Part shown: positions 1 to 10,286 of the stretch, piece after piece | How the letters are laid out: each line of letters opens with the position of its first letter | Position numbering within the stretch: position 1 is the first letter of the stretch | Source of the DNA: an uncultured Pirellulaceae bacterium | GTDB lineage: Bacteria > Planctomycetota > Planctomycetia > Pirellulales > Pirellulaceae | DNA length: 64,000 nt | Assembly (NCBI GenBank): GCA_937941455.1 | Contig: CALDHM010000002.1 | Location: 1 to 64,000 of the forward strand | Direction: 5' to 3' | Position numbers and translations under genes: made by a program | Notes under the pieces: model-generated | The model's input: the letters and a program-made list of their open reading frames with translations, nothing else | What the model was told of the DNA's origin: nothing | Databases searched by the model: none

Positions 1-172
1 TCCAAATCTCGCCCCCTCCACACGGCGTCCCCATCCCGCCTCGGCTCTCTTTGCGCACTCCAGCCCCTCCAGCATCTATCCTCCGGGCAATCCTCCCAAA
101 ACCCCGCCCATTTTCCCCTGCCGCCAAACCCCAATCCCCCCAGCCCAACAAACTCCCCCCGCCCAGCCTTTT

Positions 173-229
173 ATTTGGCTGGGTGGCACCTTTTGTCGTT
201 CATTTGGCTGGGTGGCACCTTTTGTCGTT
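173..229. repeat. 29-bp tandem direct repeat, two copies (ATTTGGCTGGGTGGCACCTTTTGTCGTT), followed by a further TTTTTGTCGTT fragment
   Basis: Read directly: copy 1 at 173-200, copy 2 at 202-229, period 29. Confidence 0.9.
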
Positions 230-305
230 TTTTGTCGTTATTTTTCAACTGTTCTAAGGGGTGGACGAGCGATTCGCGGGCCAGCGTTCCTTTGTTTCGC
301 CGAAA

Positions 306-3300
306 TCAAGCGGCGCGGCATTCTCGGTTTTCGCTGGCTGGGGAAATCGGCGAAGAGTCGATGGCGGGAGACGGGGAGCTGTCTCGCTCGCCGTCGGCAG
401 GCAAGTGGCGCGTGTTCACCAATACCGCCTGGTCGATGCTGCGGATGTGCAAGTCGCGTTGGGGATAAGCGAGCTTGATTCCTGCCGCGCGGAACCGCCG
501 CTCGATTTCGAGGTTCAGTTCGGTCATCACTTGCAAGCGGTTCTCTAGATTCGGCAAGTAAACCCGCAAGCCCAGGTTCAAGGAACTTTCCCCAAAGCTT
601 TCGAAGATCGCTTGGGGGAGCGGATCGCGGAGCACACCTGGATGAGCTTCGGCGATCTGCAGCAGCAAGCTGAGCGCGAGTTGCACATCGGAATCATGCT
701 GCACAGCCACGTTGACGACGACGCGATTGGTAGTGTCGGACAGCGTCCAGTTGAGCAGGCGGCCGGTGACGAATTCTTTGTTGGGCACGATGAATTCCCG
801 CCGATCCCAGTCGGTGATCGTGGTGGCGCGGATTTGGATTCGGGTCACCGCTCCGGTGACACCATCGATGGTGACTACATCACCGAGGCGAATTGGTCGC
901 TCGAAAAGAATGATCAGACCAGACACAAAATTCGCGAAAATTTCTTGCAAGCCGAAGCCCAAGCCGACGGTAAGGCCAGCTGCCAACCACTGAATGCTGT
1001 TCCAACGCAGCCCGATCATGTTGCTGGCGACGATCAGGCCGACCATGGCGAAGGCATAACCAGCCAGAATCTTAATAGTGGTACGATTGCCGTGATTCAG
1101 GGGCAGCTTTTGCAGCACCGAGAGCTCGAGCAAGCCTGGCAGGTTGCGGCTGGCGGTCAGTGCGAGTGCGAGGACAAGCATCGCTCGCAGGACATGCCCA
1201 AGTGTGATCGGCGTGACCTTGTTGACCTCGCGCGAGATGACACCTTCGGCGGTTTCTAGGGTTTCTGTCACATTCCCCACGATCGACCATAATTCGATCT
1301 TGCTGAAGACTTGCAGTGCTGGGAGCACTTGGCTCCAGATGAACCAACAGCCCACCAGGAACAGGGCGACTGCGATGCCTTTGGTGAATCGCAGGACTTG
1401 GTGCTTGATCAACGTCAGGTTGAGTTGCTCGACCTCGGTGAGGTTCGCCAGTTCGCGAGCTTCTTCGAGAGGCTTGTCGGCGGCTAGTGCTGCTTCGCGG
1501 CGGGCTCGTGCTTGTTTCAAGGCCAGTTGACGCCGCGCTGTCATGGCCCAGCGGCTGACAAGCGAATAGGCCAGGCACAGCAGAGCCAGCAAACCTAGCG
1601 TCAACTCGAAGCGCAGAAATAATTGCTCGGCGGTGTACTGATACCCCAGCGACGATAGCACACCCAACAAGACCGGGCACATGAGCATCGGTGGATACCA
1701 CAGCCAACGGTACCTGGCCACGAGCGGCGTTGGGTCCAACTGACGCAAATGTTGCGAGAGGGCTCCCCTACCGCGAAAGATATTTCGCAGGACCAGCAGC
1801 AGGAGCACGCAAAGTGCGAGCAAGCTGAGTCGGCCGACAGTTTCTGTGCTCACCCCTTCGTTAAATCGATTGGCCATCACGATGACGAATCCGAGCGGCA
1901 CACCGCCGAGCAGGTACAACAGAAAATTCCGTCGTAACGAATGGACGACGGCGACTGGCCACTCGATCAACAATTCGGCAATGCCACGCCGCGCGAAGAT
2001 GATCCGCAGCATGCCCACGAAGTACAAGACAACGGCCGTGAACATAAGGGCCGAGCGGAGCGCGACCGATAATTCGAGATCGCTGTAACCGAGTCGCCAA
2101 CTGAGAAACATCAGAGCACCCGGGGCGGGTGTCGCGGCGATGAGGGCCAAGCCGCCGGCCGCGAGCGCCTGGGGCACTCCGGACTGAAGTGGACTGCGGA
2201 CACTGCGATGAAAACCTGACACGACTTGTGGCAAACGCCATTTCAGATAACTGCCGATGCCTACCAGTGCGACGAGCAACCAATACAGGGGCCCGGCTTG
2301 ACGAAAATCGCTGGCCAGAAACTCACCGAGCTTGGACCATTGGTGGTGGGTGACAAACGACTGGATACATTCCCAGGTTCGCCGGGGATATTTGGCATCG
2401 ACAGCGGGACCGCTGCGGATCCACAAAACGCGTTCATCGATATACGTTTGAAATTCCCGTATTTTGTCGCTCAATCTCCGCGAGGAAAAATCGGTTTCGT
2501 TGAGCATCGCGAGGGCCGCGTCGAAATCGGACAGGAGCCCGTCGAGGTAATCGCGTTTGGCGCCGAGGAGTTCGCGAGCCATTTTGCGCAACTCGTCTCG
2601 ATCGACATCATCGGCCTTGATTTCCGAGAGGATGCTGTCCAGTTGACTCTCGATATCGGTGAGTTCCTTGCGTTCGTCCTCGAGTTGCAGTTGTTCGGTT
2701 TGCAGCGAAATGATTTCTTGCTCGACATTTCGCTGAACGCGGCGGTAGAGTCGTTCGTCGGGGAGATAGCTGCGTTGGCTGCGGAGTGTGAGGCCGATCG
2801 CCGTCGAGCGTCCCAAACGTTTTTCCTTTGCCAAAACCGAATTGAATTTCTGTTCGATGGCCGAATAGGTGTCATTGATGGATGAAAGTTGCGATTTCCA
2901 GGCATTGATGTTCTTTTGGTGTTCTTGACGCCGCAGCGTCAGATCCGAGTTGCGAGCGGCCAACGATTTGAGGGCTGGATCGGTATCGCGCAGTTTGCGG
3001 AGGGCCTCGCGTTGTTGGCGTTCGGCCTCGGCCAGGCGAGCCTGGGCGAGAATTTCTCGCCAGCGTTCCTGGCGTTTTTCGAGGGCGTTCTTGTTGCGCG
3101 TCAACAAATCTCGCTGCAGTGGGAAAGCGTCGTTGAGTGCTTCATAGCGGGACTGCTCGATGCGCAACAGTTCGAATTGCTCTTGCAGGAAGACCAGCAA
3201 GGCCTCCTGCTCGGTGCGCCGCGCGAGGCTCAACAAGGTCTGCTCGGTGTCGCTGGGCGGAACGCTGAGAGCCTGTTTTGCCTCGGCGACTTGATTTCGG

Positions 3301-4178
3301 GCCGCCTCGATGATGGTGGCCATTTGCGGGCGGCGTTCCACGCGAACTTTGGCTCGCGCCTCCCATTGTTCAAGATTTTTGCGGGCCTCGGTCAGACTTT
3401 CGTCATCGGCCAGACGGAGTTGTTCCAGTTCAGCTAGGCTGGCCTCGGCGGGAACCTCGGGCTCGATGCGCAGACCGGGTTGCTCCAATTGGGCTTTCAG
3501 TTCCGCGATGGTCGTCGGCGCATTGTCCCGTTCGGTACGTAGTTGCGAGCGGCGTTTCTCGGCGTCGGCTGCTTGGTTCAAGAATTCGACGGCCCGGTCG
3601 AAGTGTTTGATGACTTGCTGCTTGGTCTCCTCGTCCAGATCGGTACGCGACTCAAGACCGGCCCGGCGGGCGGCGACAGTTTCGAGCGTCAACGCTGGAG
3701 GATCCTCGACCGAGTCGGCACCCAATGGGGGCGCTGGCGGCGTCGCATTTCCGGCGACGGCCCCATCTCCAGCGACCGGATCCTGTTGCCAATCGAGAAC
3801 TGGAGAAACCGGAATAAGCCAAGTCGCCAAGGCGATATGGCCCGGCAGCGATTTCGAGGTGATTTCTTCAGAGCCCTGGGTGAAACCTTGCGAACGGAGA
3901 CTGACCAGGTTGCCCGGAGCGGTGGCGGCATTGCGCGTTGGTGGCTGCTGTCGCCCCCACAGATTGGCGGCGAAAAGCAACATCCATCCGGCGACGATCC
4001 ATCGACTAATTTGGCAGAGACTCTTTCGATCGACCTGTCGCGAGTGGTGTTGAGTAACAGGCAAATGACGCTGAAAAATTCGGCTCGAATACATGGCTGC
4101 GGGGGTTGCGGCCAAGGAGGAGTGCGCGACCCTGTGCAGCGGGCTTGCTGCGATCGAAGCCATCCTTGGCCTATTCAA
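306..4178 (-). CDS. Mechanosensitive ion channel family protein (large MscS/MscK-like, coiled-coil N-terminus)
   Basis: 1290 aa; coiled-coil N-terminal half, many TM segments, C-terminal MscS core (GLTVGLGFGLQEIFANFVSGLIILFERPIRLGDVVTIDGVTGAVTRIQIRATTITDWDRREFIVPNKEFVTGRLLNW). Exact start uncertain. Confidence 0.93.
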   Translation of the reverse strand: MNRPRMASIAASPLHRVAHSSLAATPAAMYSSRIFQRHLPVTQHHSRQVDRKSLCQISRWIVAGWMLLFAANLWGRQQPPTRNAATAPGNLVSLRSQGFTQGSEEITSKSLPGHIALATWLIPVSPVLDWQQDPVAGDGAVAGNATPPAPPLGADSVEDPPALTLETVAARRAGLESRTDLDEETKQQVIKHFDRAVEFLNQAADAEKRRSQLRTERDNAPTTIAELKAQLEQPGLRIEPEVPAEASLAELEQLRLADDESLTEARKNLEQWEARAKVRVERRPQMATIIEAARNQVAEAKQALSVPPSDTEQTLLSLARRTEQEALLVFLQEQFELLRIEQSRYEALNDAFPLQRDLLTRNKNALEKRQERWREILAQARLAEAERQQREALRKLRDTDPALKSLAARNSDLTLRRQEHQKNINAWKSQLSSINDTYSAIEQKFNSVLAKEKRLGRSTAIGLTLRSQRSYLPDERLYRRVQRNVEQEIISLQTEQLQLEDERKELTDIESQLDSILSEIKADDVDRDELRKMARELLGAKRDYLDGLLSDFDAALAMLNETDFSSRRLSDKIREFQTYIDERVLWIRSGPAVDAKYPRRTWECIQSFVTHHQWSKLGEFLASDFRQAGPLYWLLVALVGIGSYLKWRLPQVVSGFHRSVRSPLQSGVPQALAAGGLALIAATPAPGALMFLSWRLGYSDLELSVALRSALMFTAVVLYFVGMLRIIFARRGIAELLIEWPVAVVHSLRRNFLLYLLGGVPLGFVIVMANRFNEGVSTETVGRLSLLALCVLLLLVLRNIFRGRGALSQHLRQLDPTPLVARYRWLWYPPMLMCPVLLGVLSSLGYQYTAEQLFLRFELTLGLLALLCLAYSLVSRWAMTARRQLALKQARARREAALAADKPLEEARELANLTEVEQLNLTLIKHQVLRFTKGIAVALFLVGCWFIWSQVLPALQVFSKIELWSIVGNVTETLETAEGVISREVNKVTPITLGHVLRAMLVLALALTASRNLPGLLELSVLQKLPLNHGNRTTIKILAGYAFAMVGLIVASNMIGLRWNSIQWLAAGLTVGLGFGLQEIFANFVSGLIILFERPIRLGDVVTIDGVTGAVTRIQIRATTITDWDRREFIVPNKEFVTGRLLNWTLSDTTNRVVVNVAVQHDSDVQLALSLLLQIAEAHPGVLRDPLPQAIFESFGESSLNLGLRVYLPNLENRLQVMTELNLEIERRFRAAGIKLAYPQRDLHIRSIDQAVLVNTRHLPADGERDSSPSPAIDSSPISPASENRECRAA

Positions 4179-4605
4179 CGAACTGAACGAGCCGGGAGTT
4201 TAAATCGATCGGGGCTTGGTGGCAACTCCGAATTTTTATCGCGATTCTTGCGGGTTTCTCGCGTCAATCCCCGCATGGCAGAGGGCTGTTAAGGTGCGGA
4301 CGGAGAAATTCTGTTGGCTCGGCGAGAAAGGGCTCAATCGACGTGGTGCGCTAATGGTGTGTGAAATCCTACCGAGACTTCCACGATCTTGGGAATCAGC
4401 GATGAGCAGCGTTGAATGACTTGTTTTGAAGCACCTCCCTTGCTGACGCTGAGGGTTGCGATGTCGACTGAACGCGAAGGAAGTGGGGTCTGTGCTGAAG
4501 CTTCGATTTGGGCATTAAACGAAAGGTAGCAAGCATCGCCGGGTACAGTGGTGCTCCGGCGAAGTCCAACAATCCAACGCGTGTCGCGACGGAAAACTTT
4601 TGAGA

Positions 4606-5334
4606 CTATTTGATGGCGATTGCCTGCTGGATAGGTAACAGCAGGTTATCGACCAAATAGGTTTCGACAATTTCTCGACCGCGCTCGTAGAGGCGATCCA
4701 ACACGGCAGAGAAGGATTCTTGCGGATCGATGCCGCCGTAACGACGAATATTCAAATAAATACTCAACGGTTCATCGCTGTATGAATCATGGCGAACTTG
4801 GTAGGCCGTCGTTCTCGGCTCGACATGAACGCGGGCCTGCGTACGACAATCATTGTCGAGTGCAAGGGTCAAAATATATTCGTGAGAGATTAGCTTGGCA
4901 CCTGCAGACCGTAAACCCTCGAAGCCCGGACAAAAACCGAGGGCCTCGGCCAGCAGTTCATGATGATTGCCGAAATAGGTGAAATCGAACCCGAACATCA
5001 AGTTGATGAATTCGCACTCGAACGAACTGATGTTCAATGTGTACGGGAATAATTCGAAAAGGAAGCGATGGAATTCCATCGCCTCTGCGGGGGACGGGGG
5101 GTTCGACCAACCGCTACCTACCTGCTCGTATTCGACCATCGTCCAGCGATAGTTGCCCAAGTCCTTGTCTTCTTCCAGGATGAAATCACGGTCCCGTGAG
5201 TAAAAATTCCGCATCGTGGGATAGCGTTTTCGAACCTGGTCGAAATAATGAATCAGGGTTCCGCGCTCCATGGGCAATGGAATTTCGGTGCTCAGATTGG
5301 CGTTGATGTAGAACTCGTCGGCAATGTTTCGCAT
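4606..5334 (-). CDS. Hypothetical protein, 242 aa
   Basis: Long ORF with a coherent globular composition; no family recognised. Confidence 0.7.
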   Translation of the reverse strand: MRNIADEFYINANLSTEIPLPMERGTLIHYFDQVRKRYPTMRNFYSRDRDFILEEDKDLGNYRWTMVEYEQVGSGWSNPPSPAEAMEFHRFLFELFPYTLNISSFECEFINLMFGFDFTYFGNHHELLAEALGFCPGFEGLRSAGAKLISHEYILTLALDNDCRTQARVHVEPRTTAYQVRHDSYSDEPLSIYLNIRRYGGIDPQESFSAVLDRLYERGREIVETYLVDNLLLPIQQAIAIK

Positions 5335-5681
5335 GTTTTTGAGGCAAGCCTAACGACAGACAAATGAAAAATTACGCGTAGTGATTGATTAGCATCAGGG
5401 GGCAGCTGCACTGGGGTGCTGCCATTCAAGCAGCAGTGAAATGGCACGGTCATATTCAATCGAACGTTTCCCGTTGTTGACGCAGCGGGTTACGCTGTAC
5501 CAATTATGCTTTACCAGATGACAGCGGCAAAATCGACTTTTCAAAATTGTGAGGCCGTAACGAAATCGACTCCTAAAGATTCGTAATATGGCATTCAGGA
5601 CCGGCGTTTGACAAGGTGCCGGAATTCTCAAGTTTCGTCGGGAAAAGTGGCGAACACCAGGACATTGGAGCAAGGATCACC

Positions 5682-6272
5682 ATGAACATCGAACGTTGTC
5701 TCTGCATATTTCCCAGTGATTTGGGTTGGATGGGACTGATCGTTGCGACTGATAACGCAGTCGCTCAGGTAGAGCGATTGACCTTTGGGCATGCAAATCA
5801 AACGGAGGTTGCCGCAACCCTTCGCGCCGTGGACCGATCGCTGCGGATCACTAATTACAGAGACACTGAGATTTGGGTTTGGGTTCGGGTTTTGCAAGCA
5901 TATTCCGCTGGAAAAGCGGCAAATTTGAGCATGATTCCGATCCGTAATGTGGGCTTTACAACGTTCGAAATTGCCGTTCGTCACGCCTGCCAAAAGATCC
6001 CACGAGGAGAAGTACGAACCTACGGAGAGTTGGCCCAGATGGTCGGGCATCTCGGCGCGGCTCGAGCGGTGGGGAATGTGATGCGAAAGAATCCGACCCC
6101 CTTGCTGGTTCCCTGCCATCGTGTCGTGGGACGGCAAGGGCTGGGAAATTTTTCGGCACCGCAAGGGGTGGCGATGAAGCGGCGGTTGCTCGAGATGGAA
6201 GCGACAGCGAACCGCCTTTCGGAACGAGTTGCTGCTGCACCGAGCGACGTGCGGTCAGTAGCTAGCGTCTGA
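5682..6272 (+). CDS. ogt: Methylated-DNA--protein-cysteine S-methyltransferase (MGMT/Ogt family)
   Basis: Active-site motif NPTPLLVPCHRVVGRQG and upstream IPRGEVRTYGELAQMVG; ATG at 5682 inside the ORF that begins at 5616. Confidence 0.9.
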   Translation: MNIERCLCIFPSDLGWMGLIVATDNAVAQVERLTFGHANQTEVAATLRAVDRSLRITNYRDTEIWVWVRVLQAYSAGKAANLSMIPIRNVGFTTFEIAVRHACQKIPRGEVRTYGELAQMVGHLGAARAVGNVMRKNPTPLLVPCHRVVGRQGLGNFSAPQGVAMKRRLLEMEATANRLSERVAAAPSDVRSVASV

Positions 6273-6314
6273 GGGAGTGGTCACCGCGAGACGAAACGCG
6301 AGGCTTGATCCATC

Positions 6315-7157
6315 ATGCTTGTCCGACATCTCACGGAAATCGATAGCCCATTGCTCGACCCCTATCGCGAGCTCAAGCGGACGAATTTGACCCGCTGGTC
6401 GCGTTGGTTCATCGCCGAGGGGCGCAAGGTGGTAGAACGATTGTTCTACAGTGAGATACCTATTTACTCGGTGCTCGTCAGCGAAAAGCGATGGGAGGAA
6501 TTCGCGCCAAAGATCCCCGATCATCTGACAGCGTTGGTGGTGCCCCACGAACTGTGCAAGGAACTGGTCGGCTTCGATTTTCACGCCGGCATCCTGGCTT
6601 GTGCTCAGCGGCCTGCCAAACGAAGTTGCCGGGATTTTCCGATCGAAGCCTCCCAGCCGCAAACGTGGGTTATCTGCCCGAATACCAATCTGCCGGACAA
6701 CTTGGGAGCCATCGCCCGTTTTGCCGCTGCGTTTGGCGTGACGGGCCTGGTCTGCGGTCCGGAGACATGTGATCCCTTTTCGCGCAGAACTGTGCGTGTG
6801 TCGATGGGCAATTTGTTTCAGCTTGTGGTGTACGAGCCACGGGATTTAATCGACGATCTGGTCTGGCTCCGCAAACAAGCCGGCTTTGAGATCATTGCCG
6901 CGCATCAAGGCTCCGCATCGCTTTCGATTGAGAACTTCTGCCGCCGCGATCGCACGGCGATCGTCCTGGGGAATGAAGCTCACGGCGTACCCGCAGATGT
7001 GCTCTGCATCTGCGACGCGGCTGTGGAGATCCCGATCTCGAGCGCAGTCGATTCATTGAACGTGGCCAACGCTGCCGCTATTTTGTTGTATGAGTTGACG
7101 AGGGCGGATCGCGACCGGTTGCGAGCGACGATTCAGCTTGTGTCAAAGCGGCCGTAA
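6315..7157 (+). CDS. TrmH/SpoU-family RNA methyltransferase
   Basis: SpoU motifs NTNLPDNLGAIARFAAAFG, IVLGNEAHGVPADVL and IPISSAVDSLNVANAAAILLYEL. Confidence 0.9.
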   Translation: MLVRHLTEIDSPLLDPYRELKRTNLTRWSRWFIAEGRKVVERLFYSEIPIYSVLVSEKRWEEFAPKIPDHLTALVVPHELCKELVGFDFHAGILACAQRPAKRSCRDFPIEASQPQTWVICPNTNLPDNLGAIARFAAAFGVTGLVCGPETCDPFSRRTVRVSMGNLFQLVVYEPRDLIDDLVWLRKQAGFEIIAAHQGSASLSIENFCRRDRTAIVLGNEAHGVPADVLCICDAAVEIPISSAVDSLNVANAAAILLYELTRADRDRLRATIQLVSKRP

Positions 7158-7327
7158 GCGAGTTCGGGATCTGGCGGAGGTTCTGTTTACGACGGCTGGC
7201 TCGGGTTGCTGGTGGGACTGACGATAGGCTCGTCTTTTTCCAAAGCTCTTTCTATTGCCGAGCGCGACCCCGAGGTTTTCGATAACTGGACGCTAACGCG
7301 TTCGGGCTTATCGTTTAGGGACAAAGC

Positions 7328-8461
7328 CTAGTCTCCTGCGCGGATTTGGCAAAAGCTATCGTAACGGCGAACATCGATCCAGCCGTCAGCAACGGCGTCC
7401 TTGACCGCGCAGTCTTCTTCGTGCGAGTGCGTGCAATTGGGAAACCGGCATTGATGTACGAACGGACGCAGTTCGCGAAAGTAGCCTTCGACTTCTTCCG
7501 GCACGATATCCCACAGCTGAAATTGCCGAATTCCGGGCGTGTCGATCAGATGCCCACCAAACGATAGCGGTACGAGCTCGGCGGCGGTCGTGGTGTGTCG
7601 GCCCTTGCTGTTTTCCTCGCTGACCGAGGCCACGCGACGCGACAGCCCGGGTTCAAGAGCGTTGAGTAATGAGGATTTTCCGACGCCGCTCTGTCCGGTC
7701 ACCACGCTGTCCTTGCCCGACAATAGGCTCCGTAGGCGAGCGATCCCCGCGCCGGTCACGGTTGAGGCGAGCACCACCGGATAACCGAGCTGAGCCCAGA
7801 CGCCGATGGTGGGTTGGAGGTCGGCGACATTCACGAGATCGATTTTGTTGATCACGATGATCGGTTGCAGTTTCGCCTTTTCGACAGCGATCAAGACACG
7901 ATCGATCAAATTCGGCTTGAGGATCGGCTCGACGGCGCTCGAAACAATCAACGCCAAATCGACATTCGCAGCAATGATTTGCCGCCGACCTCGGCTGGTG
8001 CGGTCGATAAAATTGCGGCGATTCTCCACGCGAATAACGACGCCTTGCTGGGAGGCGACTTGCTGCACGCGCACGTAATCTCCGGCAACCACGACATTTT
8101 GCAGGTCAGTCGCCAAGCTTTTAAGCAGCCCTCTCGTGGCGCACTCCAGCACTCCGTGTTCGGTCTGCACGAAACTGGCTAGTCCGTGAACTCGCAACAC
8201 CCGGCCGGCCATGGTTTGGTTTTCGTCGACATCCAGGGCGACTTGAAATCCAGCGTCGACCGTCTCTGCAGTTTCGCCGATAACGGTCCGTTTTCGTGTC
8301 CATCGGCCTTTGCCGGAAACTCGCTCGGCGGTGCTGAGATCTTCCAAGCTCGCTTCGTCGGCATCGAAGTCGCGTGTTAAATCGTTGTGGCGACGGCGGA
8401 CGTCGTAGTTCTTCTTGAAGTCCGCCCGGATCTTTTTCTGACTTTTGCGTTTTTTCGACAA
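7328..8461 (-). CDS. rsgA: Ribosome small subunit-dependent GTPase A
   Basis: Circularly permuted GTPase: VINKIDLV, VVTGQSGVGKSSLLNAL, DTPGIRQF, and Zn-binding CRFPNCTHSHEEDC. Confidence 0.95.
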   Translation of the reverse strand: MSKKRKSQKKIRADFKKNYDVRRRHNDLTRDFDADEASLEDLSTAERVSGKGRWTRKRTVIGETAETVDAGFQVALDVDENQTMAGRVLRVHGLASFVQTEHGVLECATRGLLKSLATDLQNVVVAGDYVRVQQVASQQGVVIRVENRRNFIDRTSRGRRQIIAANVDLALIVSSAVEPILKPNLIDRVLIAVEKAKLQPIIVINKIDLVNVADLQPTIGVWAQLGYPVVLASTVTGAGIARLRSLLSGKDSVVTGQSGVGKSSLLNALEPGLSRRVASVSEENSKGRHTTTAAELVPLSFGGHLIDTPGIRQFQLWDIVPEEVEGYFRELRPFVHQCRFPNCTHSHEEDCAVKDAVADGWIDVRRYDSFCQIRAGD

Positions 8462-9076
8462 ATGAAACCGGCCTCGACGGACCGTCCTAATTCATGATCG
8501 TTGGAACACGCCGTGGGGGGCTTGGCCAGCGCTGGTTGGGGAAATCGACGGCAGAATGTTCGCCAGCAACTCCATAGCTGCTCTGTTATGACACAGGCCC
8601 CTTGCGCGTGGGTTCAGACAAATTATATCTCAGTCTCGCGATTCATCGCCGCGCCCTCAACGTCGCGGGTGGGCTCACCTTGTGTTTCACAGTCTGCTCG
8701 TTGGCCCGAAACTGACTAGTCGGAGAAGAGCATGCCTTTGTGACTCCGCCGCAGCCTCGCTCGGATCATCGATCGCGTTTCGGCGCCGCAGATTTTGCCG
8801 GTTCTCCCGAAGGTTGCTGGCATTTTATAGAAAATTTTTGTGAAGATTTCGGAATGAACAATGTGACGGCGAGTTTCGCAATGCACCCACTTAGGGGGCT
8901 GAATTTCACCGTGGATCGCCATGAGGGAATCGGGACAAAACAACGCGATTTTTTTGGTCTTGTCACGTTGAGAATTTGGAAAAAAATAGTCGATCTTCGG
9001 GAAAAAAATTGCCGATTTTCATCGTTTAATTCGACTTTTACTGATTTTTTGATCGCTGAACAGAGGAGAATTTCCA

Positions 9077-9358
9077 ATGGGTACCCTGGTTGCCAACTGG
9101 CATGACGAAAACAACAGTCGCACCATCAATTTTTCGGTCGCCTACGAAGTGTGCGGCGCTGGAAAGGTGACGATCAAGGAGATTGTTCCCGACCGTGTTA
9201 CGATCGTTTGCCCCACCACGAACACTTCGCTGAAGACGCTGAAGGTCTACACCACCAAGGGGCGTGACCTGTTGGCCAACCAGATTCGCCAGTCGGGCCG
9301 TATCGCAGATTTGCAACTCGAGATCGCCGAGCGCCGAATCACCGCGGCAACCGCCTAG
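9077..9358 (+). CDS. Small hypothetical protein, 93 aa
   Basis: AGAGGAG ribosome-binding site just upstream of the ATG; strong terminator downstream. Confidence 0.7.
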   Translation: MGTLVANWHDENNSRTINFSVAYEVCGAGKVTIKEIVPDRVTIVCPTTNTSLKTLKVYTTKGRDLLANQIRQSGRIADLQLEIAERRITAATA

Positions 9359-9449
9359 CGCACGGCCCCGCTAATTTTCGCAGCTGGCCGTTGCTCGTTT
9401 ATTTGCTGAGCGAGTTATTGCGGTATCCATCCATTTAACATCTAACATC

Positions 9450-9481
9450 AAAAAAGCTGGCCCAACGGCCAGCTTTTTTTT
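9450..9481. terminator. Rho-independent terminator, potentially bidirectional
   Basis: AAAAAAGCTGGCC-CAAC-GGCCAGCTTTTTTTT: perfect 7-bp GC-rich stem flanked by A and T tracts, between convergent genes. Confidence 0.92.
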
Positions 9482-9517
9482 GCTAGGCGAAGGACGGATT
9501 GACTTTCGAATCCGCCG

Positions 9518-10168
9518 TCAGTTCCCGCTTGTCGCGCTGCTGACCGATTGGCCCACACTAACCGGAATGATTGGCGGTTGCAGTTGTTGCTGGTAAGCGG
9601 CGTTGACTCCCGCGGTGCGGGCGCCGCTGAAGCGGATCGGTTCCTGCGTGCTGACGGCAACCGTCCAGGCATGCCCGCTGCCGAGATGATCTCGGAGTGC
9701 GTCACGGACGACTTGTAGGCGTCCCTCGGCGGTTTTCGGGTTGAAGTGCGAGGCTACGAGCACCGTTTGAGCTTGCGGCGTGGAGACGATTTCGTCGAGC
9801 TTGGCCATCCCCAAGGGGTTCAGTTGCCCGGTTTCTGCATCGAAGTGACAATCTCGCAGCGTGCAGCTGTAATCGAATCCTGCAATTAGATTTTGTGTCC
9901 ACGCCAGGTTGTAGGCTTGGGCATCCCAGCAGTCGAATGGTTTCGGCCAAGCCCGATTGCGCGCATCGATTTTTTGCAACTGCTGACGGGCTTCTTCGTG
10001 GCGTGCAGCCCAATGGCCGTGACCGAGACCATGGCCGACGCTCGCGGGTTGGCAATCGTTACAGCTACCAGGCCAGGGCGCGTACTGGGCGAGAACGCAG
10101 GTGGAAGCGGCAGAGCAGAGCGCGAACAGGACAAGACGATAGGCGCGGGAAACGTTGGACATCGACAA
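9518..10168 (-). CDS. Hypothetical secreted protein with N-terminal signal peptide
   Basis: 216 aa; hydrophobic N-terminus YRLVLFALCSAASTCVLAQ. Confidence 0.65.
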   Translation of the reverse strand: MSMSNVSRAYRLVLFALCSAASTCVLAQYAPWPGSCNDCQPASVGHGLGHGHWAARHEEARQQLQKIDARNRAWPKPFDCWDAQAYNLAWTQNLIAGFDYSCTLRDCHFDAETGQLNPLGMAKLDEIVSTPQAQTVLVASHFNPKTAEGRLQVVRDALRDHLGSGHAWTVAVSTQEPIRFSGARTAGVNAAYQQQLQPPIIPVSVGQSVSSATSGN

Positions 10169-10286
10169 CTCTCCGAAGTAGGTTTCAAGGGCCTTCCCAG
10201 GTCGGCCTGCGAGATTTATCGGATGATTCGCCTATTCCCGATCGATCAATCGAACGTAATTTTTCGAAAATCGGGGTCCGATTAGG

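Noticed and set aside
612-1259. 215-aa plus-strand ORF inside the MscS-like gene
   Set aside because: Antisense of the conserved MscS core; no independent support.
5395-5673. 92-aa minus-strand ORF in the gap before the MGMT gene
   Set aside because: No clear ribosome-binding site, basic low-information composition and no family recognised; not enough to call a gene.
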